Below are positions 35,065-43,422 of a stretch of 64,000 nt of DNA, one piece after another (position 1 is the stretch's first letter; every line of letters begins with the position of its first letter). The DNA comes from PGYR01 sp046290495. GTDB taxonomy: Bacteria; Bacteroidota; Ignavibacteria; Kapaibacteriales; UBA2268. The translations under genes were made by a program, and so were the position numbers. Below the pieces are notes generated by a model. The model did no database searches and had not been told where the DNA came from. It was given only the letters and a program-made list of their open reading frames with translations. The DNA is taken from contig JBKAGT010000005.1 of assembly GCA_046290495.1 (NCBI GenBank), positions 1,364,001 to 1,428,000 on the forward strand. The letters are read 5' to 3'.

Positions 35065-35829
35065 CTAATCAATTATTTTTTTGAATTCGTCAAAGCTAAT
35101 TAAACCAAGTTGATTTACTCTGTCTTTTGCCATGATATGGTACTCATAGTATTCATTTGTTTGCTCTATGGGATTGCCGATTTGCTTAGTTCTTGATATA
35201 ACGCCTACACCCCAATCAGTATCAATACAGCATGCATAAAGGCCTTGTTCATACCTTCTTTTCTGAAAAGCTTTCCAAGTCGTGCCGTTCCAATCACCGT
35301 GAGCAGGTGTGTGCATATAGTAGAAGTTTTCACGAGCGTGCCATTCAGTTGGTGGGTTGCAGTCATGAAGGAGCAAATATCCATCTTCTTTCAAGAAGAG
35401 AAGTGCATTATCAATATCCTTTTCAACTTGTTCAGCGATGTGCAAACCGTCAATAAAAATAACATTAAATTTGATGTCTGAACTGAGAACCTCACCTTTT
35501 TTAAGCTTCTCAAAAAATTCGTCGCTTGTCATTTTAAAATCAACAGGGTTGAGCTTGTACTCTACCCCTGGGTCAACGCTATACTTTTTTTCAGCGTTGA
35601 TATGATTGTAATTATGATCTGGATTACGCACACCAATTTCGAGGTAACTTCTCTCTCCACTTAGCTTCCCAAGTAGGTAGTTTAGAATTTCTGTTCGGCT
35701 CGGTTTTTTATTGATTTCTTGAATAGATTTGGATCTTACTTCTTGATAATGCTCATCATTTTCAATTTTTCTACCCAAGTTGATATGTCTAAGCAAAGGA
35801 AATTTCCTGAGCGTTTGTTTGATTCCCAT
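35065..35829 (-). CDS. Class I SAM-dependent methyltransferase (Methyltransf_24-like)
   Basis: 254 residues. Glycine-rich motif I is RSYLEIGVRNPDHNYNHINA, then the acidic residue YSVDPGVEY for the ribose, and motif KFNVIFIDGLHIAEQVEKDI with YLLLHDCNPP, typical of the Methyltransf_24 group that often acts on sugars or small secondary metabolites. Substrate unknown. Cytosolic. Monocistronic, in the photolyase neighbourhood, although nothing ties its job to repair. Confidence 0.88.
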   Translation of the reverse strand: MGIKQTLRKFPLLRHINLGRKIENDEHYQEVRSKSIQEINKKPSRTEILNYLLGKLSGERSYLEIGVRNPDHNYNHINAEKKYSVDPGVEYKLNPVDFKMTSDEFFEKLKKGEVLSSDIKFNVIFIDGLHIAEQVEKDIDNALLFLKEDGYLLLHDCNPPTEWHARENFYYMHTPAHGDWNGTTWKAFQKRRYEQGLYACCIDTDWGVGVISRTKQIGNPIEQTNEYYEYHIMAKDRVNQLGLISFDEFKKIID

Positions 35830-35906
35830 TTTTATAAAATTTTATACATCAAAGAAATCAATATACTATTTATTTGGGAATCTGTCTGAAATAATTGATT
35901 TGTTGG

Positions 35907-36176
35907 CTATCTCTTTGAAATTTTGTTGTTGGTGATGCTGTTCTGCCAAGAGCATTTGAATCTAGAATGTTTGAACCCACGCTTCTTTTGATGCTTCAAG
36001 CTTACCCCAGAGTTCACTCTCTTCCTCCACATTTTGAATGAGCTTGGCTTTAGCTCTTTGCTCATTATTTTTATTACTTCTGACTCTGGTATACCGAATT
36101 GTAACTCTATAGCTTCGAATGGTGTGCGGTCTTCCCAAGCCATTTCAATAATTCTATCTTTTTCTACTGGGCTCAT
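35907..36176 (-). CDS. DUF2805 (TIGR03643) family protein
   Basis: 89 residues. The N-terminal 60 form the whole DUF2805 signature: IEMAWEDRTPFEAIELQFGI, SEVIKIMSKELKPSSFKMW and KRVNSGVSLKHQKKR, reading like a helix-turn-helix sequence. Genes of this family are regularly found beside photolyase/cryptochrome genes, as here. Possibly DNA-binding; function not established. Basic C-terminal tail of about 20 residues is not conserved. Confidence 0.88.
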   Translation of the reverse strand: MSPVEKDRIIEMAWEDRTPFEAIELQFGIPESEVIKIMSKELKPSSFKMWRKRVNSGVSLKHQKKRGFKHSRFKCSWQNSITNNKISKR

Positions 36177-36240
36177 TTTTATCTGTATTTTTTAAAGATG
36201 GATACGAATCAATATTGATTTTAGCTTAGTAAGAATAATT

Positions 36241-36858
36241 TCAAAAATTAAAACCAAAGTGCAGTCCTGGCTCTCCAAAGAAAAACTTACCCCATTGGTC
36301 ATCTAATTGCTTGAAAGATTCAGGCATTTCAGTGTGGTAAGCTCTGTGTGTAATTGCCAATGATGGCTCTAAAAAGAACCTATCTCCAAACAGCTTAACA
36401 TGATAGCCAACTCTATATGTATTGAATATCTGGAAGCCATTATCTATACTATTTCCACTTTCATCTGCGAATGTCTGAAATGCGTTCATAACATGGATTC
36501 CTGCATAGAGCCCTTCCCACAAAAATCTTTGGTAAACTAAAGCAAATCCATATTCTCTTATATAGCCGGGGAATTTCACATTATCAGCTTCAAAAGAATC
36601 ACCGTAAGGAATACCTAGTGACCAAGCGTATTTCCATGTCTTCAGCTCAATTGAAATGGCATCAACCCCAGTAATACGATAACCCAGATTTAGCTGGACA
36701 AAGTTAGGACTATTATGAGTATCAAAATTTCCCAGCATTGCCAATGTGCTGCCTACAAAGTATCTGTTGTATGTGGTGTCTTTTTCTGAATATTGTGCTT
36801 TTGTTTGTAGTAAACATACAGTTAAAAATAACATAATGAATATAGTACCTTTTCTCAT
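36241..36858 (-). CDS. Outer-membrane beta-barrel-like hypothetical protein
   Basis: 205 residues with a signal peptide (IFIMLFLTVCLLQTKAQ). Mature region shows strands alternating in polarity (FVQLNLGYRITGVDAISIEL; YGFALVYQRFLWEGLYAG; RVGYHVKLFGDRFFLEPSL) and ends GLHFGFNF with a terminal aromatic, as outer-membrane barrels do. No named family. Stand-alone gene. Confidence 0.72.
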   Translation of the reverse strand: MRKGTIFIMLFLTVCLLQTKAQYSEKDTTYNRYFVGSTLAMLGNFDTHNSPNFVQLNLGYRITGVDAISIELKTWKYAWSLGIPYGDSFEADNVKFPGYIREYGFALVYQRFLWEGLYAGIHVMNAFQTFADESGNSIDNGFQIFNTYRVGYHVKLFGDRFFLEPSLAITHRAYHTEMPESFKQLDDQWGKFFFGEPGLHFGFNF

Positions 36859-36942
36859 CTCGATTTACCTTAATCTTGTTAATAATATTTCTACAAAATT
36901 AGGTAGGAAGGAAGCTTAGATTCATTCACTTAAGTTAATAAA

Positions 36943-37518
36943 TTAGCTGTTTGTAGAAATTCTTGATTTTAGTCTACTGAGTGATTGTGGTTTTATCCCC
37001 AAAAAGCTTGCTATGTGATATTGCGGTACTCTTTCTACTAGGTCTGGTCTCTGTTCCAAGAGCTTTAAATATCGCTGCTCAGGCGATGAAGTTTTATAAT
37101 CATCATAGTTTAGTTGTTGCTTTGCTATAATCTCTTCGGATATGACTCTGCAAAGGGATTCAAATCGTGGAAATTTCTCGAACATTTCAGCTTCCATACC
37201 GGGAGTAGAAATACTAACTACGGAATCTTCTGTAGATGCGATGTAGTATTGTGACGGTTGCTTAGTAGCAACACAATTGGGAGTTAACCCCTCTAGTTCA
37301 GTGTAGAAAGCAGTAGTGTTCTCTTCGCCATCGATTATATAATAAGTACGTATGCACCCTTTGAGGACAAAGTATCCGCAGTCCGAATATTGTCCTTCAG
37401 AAAGCAGCACTGTCCCTTTGGGTACAGTGCGGAATATGTCCAATGAAGTGAGAGCATCTTTCTCACTTTCAGTTAAGGTTATGTACTTTGATAAAAAGTC
37501 AAATAATAGGTTTTGCAT
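36943..37518 (-). CDS. Crp/Fnr-family transcriptional regulator
   Basis: 191 residues. Cyclic-nucleotide-binding-like domain (about 20-115; PKGTVLLSEGQYSDCGYFVLKGCIRTYYI) followed by a C-terminal winged helix containing YHIASFLGIKPQSLSRLKSRI. Most cAMP-contact residues of CRP are not visible and no Fe-S cysteine cluster is present. Such small Crp-like proteins are common in Bacteroidota. It lies 2 bases after a hypothetical gene and 530 bases after VIT1-like gene, so the three form one operon and the regulator may sense metal or stress. Confidence 0.88.
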   Translation of the reverse strand: MQNLLFDFLSKYITLTESEKDALTSLDIFRTVPKGTVLLSEGQYSDCGYFVLKGCIRTYYIIDGEENTTAFYTELEGLTPNCVATKQPSQYYIASTEDSVVSISTPGMEAEMFEKFPRFESLCRVISEEIIAKQQLNYDDYKTSSPEQRYLKLLEQRPDLVERVPQYHIASFLGIKPQSLSRLKSRISTNS

Positions 37519-37520
37519 TG

Positions 37521-38045
37521 TTAGTTTCTTTTCTCAGATAAAATACTTAGTTCTTTTTTAGCTAATTCGAATAGCTTTTCTTCAGGATTACCATATTCTT
37601 CTAATTGCTCTTTTAAAGCATCTTTGTTCCAATTCTTATACTCTGATTCTTTGGGTATTACATCTAATAGATCCCAAAACTGCAAGCCCAGTTCTTTTGA
37701 TATGATTGGAATCTTAAGTCGATGACATTGATCATTAAAAACATTATATAATTTAGTAGCAGCACTATGAAAATCTAATTCTCCATCAACAATAGAATTC
37801 AACAATTCTATAGTCCTATACTTCTCAAAAGCATCTATATCGCAGTAAGATTTTACAATATTAAGCACGAAGTCGTAAAGCTTATTTGATTCAAAATTAT
37901 ATGATATTAATTCGAAATATGTTTCCCTTGGTAACACATTTTCAATATGACTGCATCTATAAACTAGTTGTTCAAGCTCTTTTGAACTAATCACACCAGC
38001 AAGATACTTATAAAATATATTGTCATCATTTTTTGTTTTATACAT
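37521..38045 (-). CDS. Hypothetical soluble protein
   Basis: 174 residues, all-helical by composition, no signal peptide. Contains the segments YLAGVISSKELEQLVYRCSHIE and LGLQFWDLLDVIPKESEYKNW. No family recognised; helical proteins of this size occur as immunity-like or regulatory partners, but there is no proof. It sits 3 bases after the VIT1-like gene and 2 bases before the Crp-like gene in the same operon. Confidence 0.65.
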   Translation of the reverse strand: MYKTKNDDNIFYKYLAGVISSKELEQLVYRCSHIENVLPRETYFELISYNFESNKLYDFVLNIVKSYCDIDAFEKYRTIELLNSIVDGELDFHSAATKLYNVFNDQCHRLKIPIISKELGLQFWDLLDVIPKESEYKNWNKDALKEQLEEYGNPEEKLFELAKKELSILSEKRN

Positions 38046-38048
38046 TCC

Positions 38049-38756
38049 CTAAACACTCACACCAAACAAGTAGCCCACTAGGCCCGAAAGACCCATAGCA
38101 ATAGTGCTCCATACAGTTATTCTTATTATGGCTTTTGTTACTTTAGCTCCACCTGCCTTGGCAGATGTTGCCCCCAATAGCATTAGGAACACAATAGTAA
38201 AGCCATAGAGCCAGTATTCCATACCACTGAGTGGTGCGAACAGAACTACCAGCAATGGTAACAAACCACCTACTGTGAATGCTGCCCCCGATGCTAACGC
38301 TGCTTGTATTGGGTTGGCTTGACTCATGTCTGTTATGCCCAATTCATCTCTTACGTGTGCGCCCAGAGCATCATGTTCAGTAAGCTCTATTGCAACTTGC
38401 ATGGCTGTTTCTTTCTTTAGCCCACGCTTTTCATATATTTGAGCGAGTAAGTTCAGCTCTTCATCGGGCATCTCTATTAGTTCTTGTTTTTCACGGTCTA
38501 TATCGGCATTTTCAATATCTGTCTGTGAGCTAACAGAGACATACTCCCCTGCTGCCATAGACAATGCCCCTGCCACCAACCCAGCAATAGTAGCCAACAC
38601 AATTGGTTCCAAAGTCGTGCTAGCTGCAGCCACACCAATAGCCAAACTTGACACAGATATTATTCCATCATTCGCGCCAAGCACTGCAGCCCTGAGCCAA
38701 TTGCTACGGTGTATGTAGTGGCTGTCGAGATAATTATCTATCGTTATTGGTTCCAT
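38049..38756 (-). CDS. VIT1/CCC1-family iron/manganese transporter-like membrane protein
   Basis: 235 residues, five transmembrane helices. The first helix region reads NWLRAAVLGANDGIISVSSLAIGVA and is followed by GALSMAAGEYVSVSSQTDIE, both hallmarks of the VIT1/CCC1 family; a cytosolic helical loop with ENADIDREKQELIEMPDEEL follows, then LGAHVRDELGI and two C-terminal helices. Transports Fe2+ or Mn2+, probably exporting it. It heads an operon with the hypothetical and Crp-like genes. The Crp-like regulator may respond to its substrate. Confidence 0.9.
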   Translation of the reverse strand: MEPITIDNYLDSHYIHRSNWLRAAVLGANDGIISVSSLAIGVAAASTTLEPIVLATIAGLVAGALSMAAGEYVSVSSQTDIENADIDREKQELIEMPDEELNLLAQIYEKRGLKKETAMQVAIELTEHDALGAHVRDELGITDMSQANPIQAALASGAAFTVGGLLPLLVVLFAPLSGMEYWLYGFTIVFLMLLGATSAKAGGAKVTKAIIRITVWSTIAMGLSGLVGYLFGVSV

Positions 38757-38796
38757 GTAAGACTTAGATTTATATTAGTGTCAAGATTGTACATTA

Positions 38797-38870
38797 TCAA
38801 TATACACAATCTGAAGGTATTAGTTCTCTTTCTCTGTCTTTTTGTTATACTCGATATCCTATTCACCAAA
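38797..38870 (-). pseudogene. Remnant 1 of the DUF6544-like gene 3' end
   Basis: Nearly identical to 40093-40170, the 3' end of the intact gene at 40123 and the bases after its stop. On the minus strand it encodes DIEYNKKTEKEN-stop against SEIEYNKKTEKKN-stop in the intact gene; a TAG stands immediately before Asp, so it is not translated. The matching bases after the stop (TACATTATCAATATACACAA block) show that the downstream flank was copied as well. Beyond about 38872 there is no similarity to the intact gene, and no gene in 38871-39015 is supported. Confidence 0.85.
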
Positions 38871-39015
38871 TGTGTCTGACCAGAAACACTATAACTGGTT
38901 TGCAATGAAGGCAAATTAGCGTCTGGTTTATCGTAAAGCGTAATAGTCTTTAACCCAATTTTTCTATACAGATGTGTAGTAGGTGACAAAGCCGTATCGC
39001 AAAAGGCGATGTTTA

Positions 39016-39471
39016 CTAATTTGTATCAAAATACCATTTTATTATATCGCCTGACTTATTTTCTATTCCTAAGTAGTAAGCTGTACCATCTAAAGTAGAA
39101 TCTGACGTTAAATGATTATCTTTGGGTGTATCATCTATATAGAAATACCATTTTTTTCCAACTCCCCACAAATTGACATTTTCAAAGCAAATATTATAAT
39201 ATTTGTAATCTAAGCATAATTCGTATCTTTCATCCTCTTGTATATCTGGAAGATAAATACCATTCATAAACTTTGCAACATAATAGCTATTACCTTCTTG
39301 ATCAAGTATCAACATTTCTACATTTTCATAAAAATCTAGTTCTTTATCATTTATCTCAAAATCGATTCGATATATGTCGTCCCTATTTGTCAGAGTTGTT
39401 TTATTAGAAGAACAACTAATTATAAATAACAAGCATAAAGCCACTAGGACTGTAGTGGTATTGTTTTTCAT
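39016..39471 (-). CDS. Small lipoprotein of unknown function
   Basis: 151 residues with lipobox LFIISCSS. The mature part is hydrophilic with a beta-rich pattern (DIYRIDFEINDKELDFYENVEMLILDQEG; KYYNICFENVNLWGVGKKW). No known domain. Its ATG overlaps the stop of the membrane protein gene upstream by 4 bases, so they are translationally coupled. The pair lies between two copies of the DUF6544 gene 3' end. Confidence 0.7.
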   Translation of the reverse strand: MKNNTTTVLVALCLLFIISCSSNKTTLTNRDDIYRIDFEINDKELDFYENVEMLILDQEGNSYYVAKFMNGIYLPDIQEDERYELCLDYKYYNICFENVNLWGVGKKWYFYIDDTPKDNHLTSDSTLDGTAYYLGIENKSGDIIKWYFDTN

Positions 39472-40025
39472 TCTAAATCCGTTTCAATTCTTTTTTTAGG
39501 CAAAATTAGAAGTATGTTTATATAACTTTCAAAAATAAATACTAGAACTAACAAGTATTCAAATATTCCAGAACTATATTGCTGATATAATAAAAATGAG
39601 CTTAGTAGAAAAACATAAAGTATTAGTCTAATCAAAAGTTTTTTAATTCTGATGTTGTCATATATGGAATAAAAAAACACTTTTATTCCAATATATATCA
39701 TTAATTCAATTGTTAATTCTTCATACGCTCCAATTAAGTGAGAAAACATGAAGTCAAAAAACAAAAAAACGAATAAAAATATAAGATTCAGGAAGAGGAA
39801 AAGTTTATTGTTAAATTTTAATTTAAAATAAGGGTAGAGAATACTTTCACTTATAAAAAAAGTATTTATAAGTGGACTAAATATAAATACTGCCAAAATG
39901 TAAATTTTCATCAGTTCAACTCTTAAAAAATCTGGTATGTAAATTAAAGGCAAGTAAATAACTATATTAAAAAAAATAATTTTATAAATATTAGGTTTCA
40001 ATTTATATTTCTTTAAAATATTCAA
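39468..40025 (-). CDS. Multi-pass membrane protein of unknown function
   Basis: 185 residues with five or six hydrophobic helices, extremely AT-rich. Starts with TTG; no ATG is available in the first part. No family recognised. Overlaps the lipoprotein gene by 4 bases (ATGA). Together they look like an acquired accessory pair. A hairpin in its upstream flank (40054-40076) may end transcription of the neighbouring intact gene. Confidence 0.65.
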   Translation of the reverse strand: MNILKKYKLKPNIYKIIFFNIVIYLPLIYIPDFLRVELMKIYILAVFIFSPLINTFFISESILYPYFKLKFNNKLFLFLNLIFLFVFLFFDFMFSHLIGAYEELTIELMIYIGIKVFFYSIYDNIRIKKLLIRLILYVFLLSSFLLYQQYSSGIFEYLLVLVFIFESYINILLILPKKRIETDLE

Positions 40026-40053
40026 TTATCAGTTCAGCTCCTCATTTATCTCA

Positions 40054-40076
40054 TTAAAAGTTAATCTAACTTTTAA
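40054..40076 (-). terminator. Perfect AT-rich hairpin downstream of the DUF6544-like gene
   Basis: Ten-base arms TTAAAAGTTA/TAACTTTTAA around a three-base loop, 47 bases beyond the stop of the DUF6544-like gene. No long T-tract follows on the minus strand, so terminator function is likely but not certain. Confidence 0.5.
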
Positions 40077-40122
40077 ATTAGTATTTAAAACATACATTAT
40101 CAATATACACAATCCGAAGGTA

Positions 40123-41229
40123 TTAGTTCTTTTTTTCAGTCTTTTTGTTATACTCTATTTCGCTTATCTCTAATTTCAACCAGGTCCATTCTGCTGTGTC
40201 CAAATCCCATTTGACTTCGCATTCTACTGGAATTCTGATGCCATTTCTTTCTTCTATTCTGTTGGCACTTACTATCCATTTCATTGGCTCTTCGTCTTCT
40301 ATATCCTTGTATCTATCTGCTACGAATGACTTGAAATCGCCATTCTCATCGAATAGAAATATTCCGCTACCACTTGTACCATTATACTCTAATGTTGCTT
40401 TTGCTGTGTGGCTATCTATACTTTCCCATGCGATATATTTGCTAAGTGCAGCGGTAGGGAACCACACTATTTCTGCTAAGTATCTTTGTAGTGATGCTTG
40501 GTCTGTCTTTGCGTTTTCTTTCGCATCTGCTACTGGTATTATAGATAATAGCTTTATCAGCATTTCTCCATTGCCATTATAGAACTTATCTCTTCCTGCA
40601 ACATTAGCTACTCCGTACATAGTTAGATCCACAGACCAAATAAAAGCAGGTGGGTTAGTGGTAAAATGCTGTTGCGCTTTTGCTGATGTCCAGTCCTTTT
40701 GCTCAGGACTCAATTTCATCTCGATATTTTGCTTTAGGTAGACACTCTCGATGTTATTTACTTTAATCGCACCACTTTTTTTCAACCATTTTCTTACTGG
40801 CTCTGGTAAATTACCATATCTTTCACCGTTTTTCCAATCTTGTGCTGTAGTGACTTGTTCAGAGTAAAGTGTATTGATTTCATCGCTCACCATATTTTTA
40901 AATGACTGAGCAGAATAAGATACAAAAACGAAAATCAAAAGAATGATATTTATGATAGTCGCAAACTTAGTGTCGTTCCAATAGTTTAATATGAGAAATT
41001 GAGAGACAATAATAGATACAAGGCAAATTAGCCACCAATTGTTATTATTGGCGAGCAGGAGAACAGCTGACCCAATGAATGTAAGTGAAGCAAATAACCA
41101 AATCAATCCATTTAGTTTGGAAACATCTTTTGTAATATTCTCAAATTCTCCGATTCCAAAAGCCTTGAAAAAACCAAATGAGTGAATAGCACCATGCAGA
41201 ATTAATATGATTATCAGAATCCAAATCAT
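40123..41229 (-). CDS. DUF6544 (DUF6920)-family membrane-anchored protein, intact copy
   Basis: 368 residues. Four N-terminal membrane helices within about residues 2-110, then a soluble DUF6544 domain (about 140-360) with LPEPVRKWLKKSGA, FTTNPPAFIWSVDLTMYGV, GRDKFYNGNGEMLIKLLSI and RYLAEIVWFPTAALS, the family hallmarks. Function unknown. It is the only intact copy; two decayed copies of its last 15-25 codons flank it at 38797-38870 and 42187-42255. Confidence 0.85.
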   Translation of the reverse strand: MIWILIIILILHGAIHSFGFFKAFGIGEFENITKDVSKLNGLIWLFASLTFIGSAVLLLANNNNWWLICLVSIIVSQFLILNYWNDTKFATIINIILLIFVFVSYSAQSFKNMVSDEINTLYSEQVTTAQDWKNGERYGNLPEPVRKWLKKSGAIKVNNIESVYLKQNIEMKLSPEQKDWTSAKAQQHFTTNPPAFIWSVDLTMYGVANVAGRDKFYNGNGEMLIKLLSIIPVADAKENAKTDQASLQRYLAEIVWFPTAALSKYIAWESIDSHTAKATLEYNGTSGSGIFLFDENGDFKSFVADRYKDIEDEEPMKWIVSANRIEERNGIRIPVECEVKWDLDTAEWTWLKLEISEIEYNKKTEKKN

Positions 41230-41344
41230 GTTTTGAACTTAATATTTAGAAAATCTAAAATTAAATATTTTTTTGATTGAATGGTAACAATCAGAGAATT
41301 TGTCTGTTTATTTTTACTGTTACAACAAATAAAGGACTACTACT

Positions 41345-42073
41345 TTGAAATATATATACTCACTTATTATAGCTATTGCTATCTTATCTTGCTCCGATGA
41401 TGATACGACTTCACCCGAAGATAAAATCTGCATTCCCGAGGGATTGCAAGAAAGTCTAATCGCTTATTACCCATTTTCTGGAGGTAGTATAGAAAATACA
41501 GTAGATGGAAGTACACCTGATAACATTAACAATGCAACACCTGCGGAAGACCGTGGAGGAAATGCAAACTGTGCTTTCAGCTTTAGCAAGTCGGACGGTA
41601 GCCACTTAGATGATAACAACCCAAAATTTTTAGATGACAGAAGGCAATATTCTGTTTCTCTTTGGTATTACCACACAGTAGATAATGATGGGGAATATGA
41701 AGGATTAATACACCGAGGACAACCTAACTCTAGATCAAATAAGCTTGACATTGGTATTTATGATATTAATAAAGTTACATTTAGTGATTTCTATTCCGTG
41801 TGGGACACTACTGATAATAATCAGTTAAACAAGTGGTACCACGTAGTTGCCACTTGTGATTATGATAGTAAATCAATGAGATTATATCAAAATGGTGTAC
41901 TTATGGAGTCATACGCCAGTGTAACTCTTGAAGTTATAAACCCAAGTAACGGTGGCCATTTGTATATAGGTAAGGACTTTACTGGTAGAATAGATGACAT
42001 TGCTATATTTGACAAAGTACTAACCGAAGATGAGATAATGAAGCTATATGAGTCAGATGCTTGTTGTGAGTAG
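41345..42073 (+). CDS. Lipoprotein with LamG/concanavalin-like lectin domain
   Basis: 242 residues, TTG start (no ATG gives the signal). Lipobox IAILSCSD. A LamG/concanavalin A-like jelly roll covers about residues 35-240: LIAYYPFSGGSIENTVDG, FSFSKSDGSHLDDNN, QYSVSLWYYH, WYHVVATCDYDSKSMRLYQNG, RIDDIAIFDKVLTEDEIMKLY, all typical. It would bind carbohydrate on the cell surface. Divergent from the DUF6544-like gene. Confidence 0.87.
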   Translation: MKYIYSLIIAIAILSCSDDDTTSPEDKICIPEGLQESLIAYYPFSGGSIENTVDGSTPDNINNATPAEDRGGNANCAFSFSKSDGSHLDDNNPKFLDDRRQYSVSLWYYHTVDNDGEYEGLIHRGQPNSRSNKLDIGIYDINKVTFSDFYSVWDTTDNNQLNKWYHVVATCDYDSKSMRLYQNGVLMESYASVTLEVINPSNGGHLYIGKDFTGRIDDIAIFDKVLTEDEIMKLYESDACCE

Positions 42074-42186
42074 GTATACGATTGATTTAACGGTAATAGA
42101 AAAAGGAGACACATCCTCCAAAATCCTTATCAATAAGATCAAATTAAGTGAGAGCGGCCCACATTGAATTCAACGCATAGATAACT

Positions 42187-42255
42187 TTAGTCCTCTTTCT
42201 CTGTCTTTTTTTTTTACTATATCGAATCTATTTCTAATTTCAGCCAGGTCCAATC
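42187..42255 (-). pseudogene. Remnant 2 of the DUF6544-like gene 3' end, with in-frame stops
   Basis: On the minus strand this reads DWTWLKLEIDSI, two stops, KKKTEKED, stop, against EWTWLKLEISEIEYNKKTEKKN in the intact gene at 40123. A decayed copy; similarity to the intact gene fades within a few codons upstream. Nothing else is seen in 42074-42309. Confidence 0.85.
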
Positions 42256-42309
42256 AGCTGAGAGAAATTATAGCATTTGAAGCAAACAGATTGGAGTTTT
42301 TTCAAACCC

Positions 42310-42831
42310 TCACCTCTCTAGCTTATACCAAACCACATCCTCACCACCTGGGTCGTAGGGAGCAAATTTATCGAACACCATACCTACCTTTTCCATCACT
42401 CTGATTGATGCCTTATTCTCTTTCATTGCAATAGCAATTATCTTAGGCAATCTTAGCTGCTCGAATCCATAGTCCAACACCGCCTGAGAGGCCTCTGTGG
42501 CGTAGCCCTTACCCCAGTATTGTGGCATAAATCTATATCCGAGGTCTATCTCATCGAACTCAGGCAAATACGCTAACCCTGCCCACCCAATGAAACTCAT
42601 ATCTTCTTTGAGTATAGTAGCCCATCTGCCATAACCATACTTCCTGTAGTTAGGCACTCTTTCTAGTATTGCTTTCTCCATTTCTTCCAATGACTCTATG
42701 GTTGGCTCGCCAGTATATCGGTGCACTTCCTCATCCGAATACATCCTAAGCATATCCTCTTTGTCCGCTGGGGCTATCTCCCTGAGCAATAGTCTATCTG
42801 TTTCTATTACTGGTTTCATTTCATTCTTCAC
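42310..42831 (-). CDS. GNAT-family acetyltransferase (RimJ/RimL type)
   Basis: 173 residues. Opens VIETDRLLLREIAPADKEDM, with the LGYRFMPQYWGKGYATEASQAVLDYGFEQL acetyl-CoA loop (broken here by substitutions but recognisable) and ENKASIRVMEKVGM, the RimJ/RimL pattern. Probably acetylates a protein N-terminus, aminoglycoside or small amine; not assignable. It overlaps the beta-barrel gene upstream by 4 bases (ATGA). Confidence 0.92.
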   Translation of the reverse strand: MKNEMKPVIETDRLLLREIAPADKEDMLRMYSDEEVHRYTGEPTIESLEEMEKAILERVPNYRKYGYGRWATILKEDMSFIGWAGLAYLPEFDEIDLGYRFMPQYWGKGYATEASQAVLDYGFEQLRLPKIIAIAMKENKASIRVMEKVGMVFDKFAPYDPGGEDVVWYKLER

Positions 42832-43337
42832 CTAAATTGATAAGCATAGCCAACTTGCAATATTAACTGCGGAAAATTTAGATTATCCGAATAAACTGAA
42901 AGTCCAGGACTAACAAAAAATCCATAAATACTGATTATAGAGTTAATAGAAAAATATTGCCGCAAATTATCAAGACCAAGTTGCTTGGCTATTGGAGCAA
43001 TTGAATAAAATCCCACTCCTGCACTTATCCCATAATATATTTTATTTAATTCATCTATTTTATAGCCAACTTCTACTTGTCCACCTGCAGGATAACCAAA
43101 AAAACCTCCTGACAACTTGTAAAGAAAATTTTCAGAATGTGCAATCGCAGCAATGTTATACCTACCAGGGTATCCTATTAACAAGCCCAATTCATATTTA
43201 ACTGGTTCAATCTTAGATTCCGGTTCTGCAATAAAGATAGTATCTTTTTCTACAATATACACCGTATCCTTAGTCTGCGAGTGCAATGTTAGAACTGAAA
43301 ATATGAGTATAGTAATTGTTAAGAGTACTTTTGTCAT
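42828..43337 (-). CDS. Outer-membrane beta-barrel-like protein, paralogue of the gene at 6510
   Basis: 169 residues with a signal peptide (LLTITILIFSVLTLHSQ). Strands and the terminal QVGYAYQFR mark a small barrel. It aligns with the 164-residue protein at 6510-7004 in the segments YELGLLIGYPGRYN, GGFFGYPAGGQVEVGYKI and the QFR end. An acidic EKDTIFIAEPESKIEP linker follows the signal. Function unknown. Coupled to the GNAT gene by a 4-base overlap. Confidence 0.72.
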   Translation of the reverse strand: MTKVLLTITILIFSVLTLHSQTKDTVYIVEKDTIFIAEPESKIEPVKYELGLLIGYPGRYNIAAIAHSENFLYKLSGGFFGYPAGGQVEVGYKIDELNKIYYGISAGVGFYSIAPIAKQLGLDNLRQYFSINSIISIYGFFVSPGLSVYSDNLNFPQLILQVGYAYQFR

Positions 43338-43422
43338 TGGGCTTTGCTGTTTTATTTTTCTATCTGTTGCTTTTTTTTTACTATATTATAAAAATTAGTC
43401 TTTACATCAATTCTATAATATC

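Noticed and set aside
38744..38989. 81-codon open frame on the minus strand upstream of the VIT1-like gene
   Set aside because: It runs through the decayed DUF6544 3' end in another frame and overlaps the start of the VIT1-like gene; no family features. The translation around 38990 could be debris of a further lost gene.
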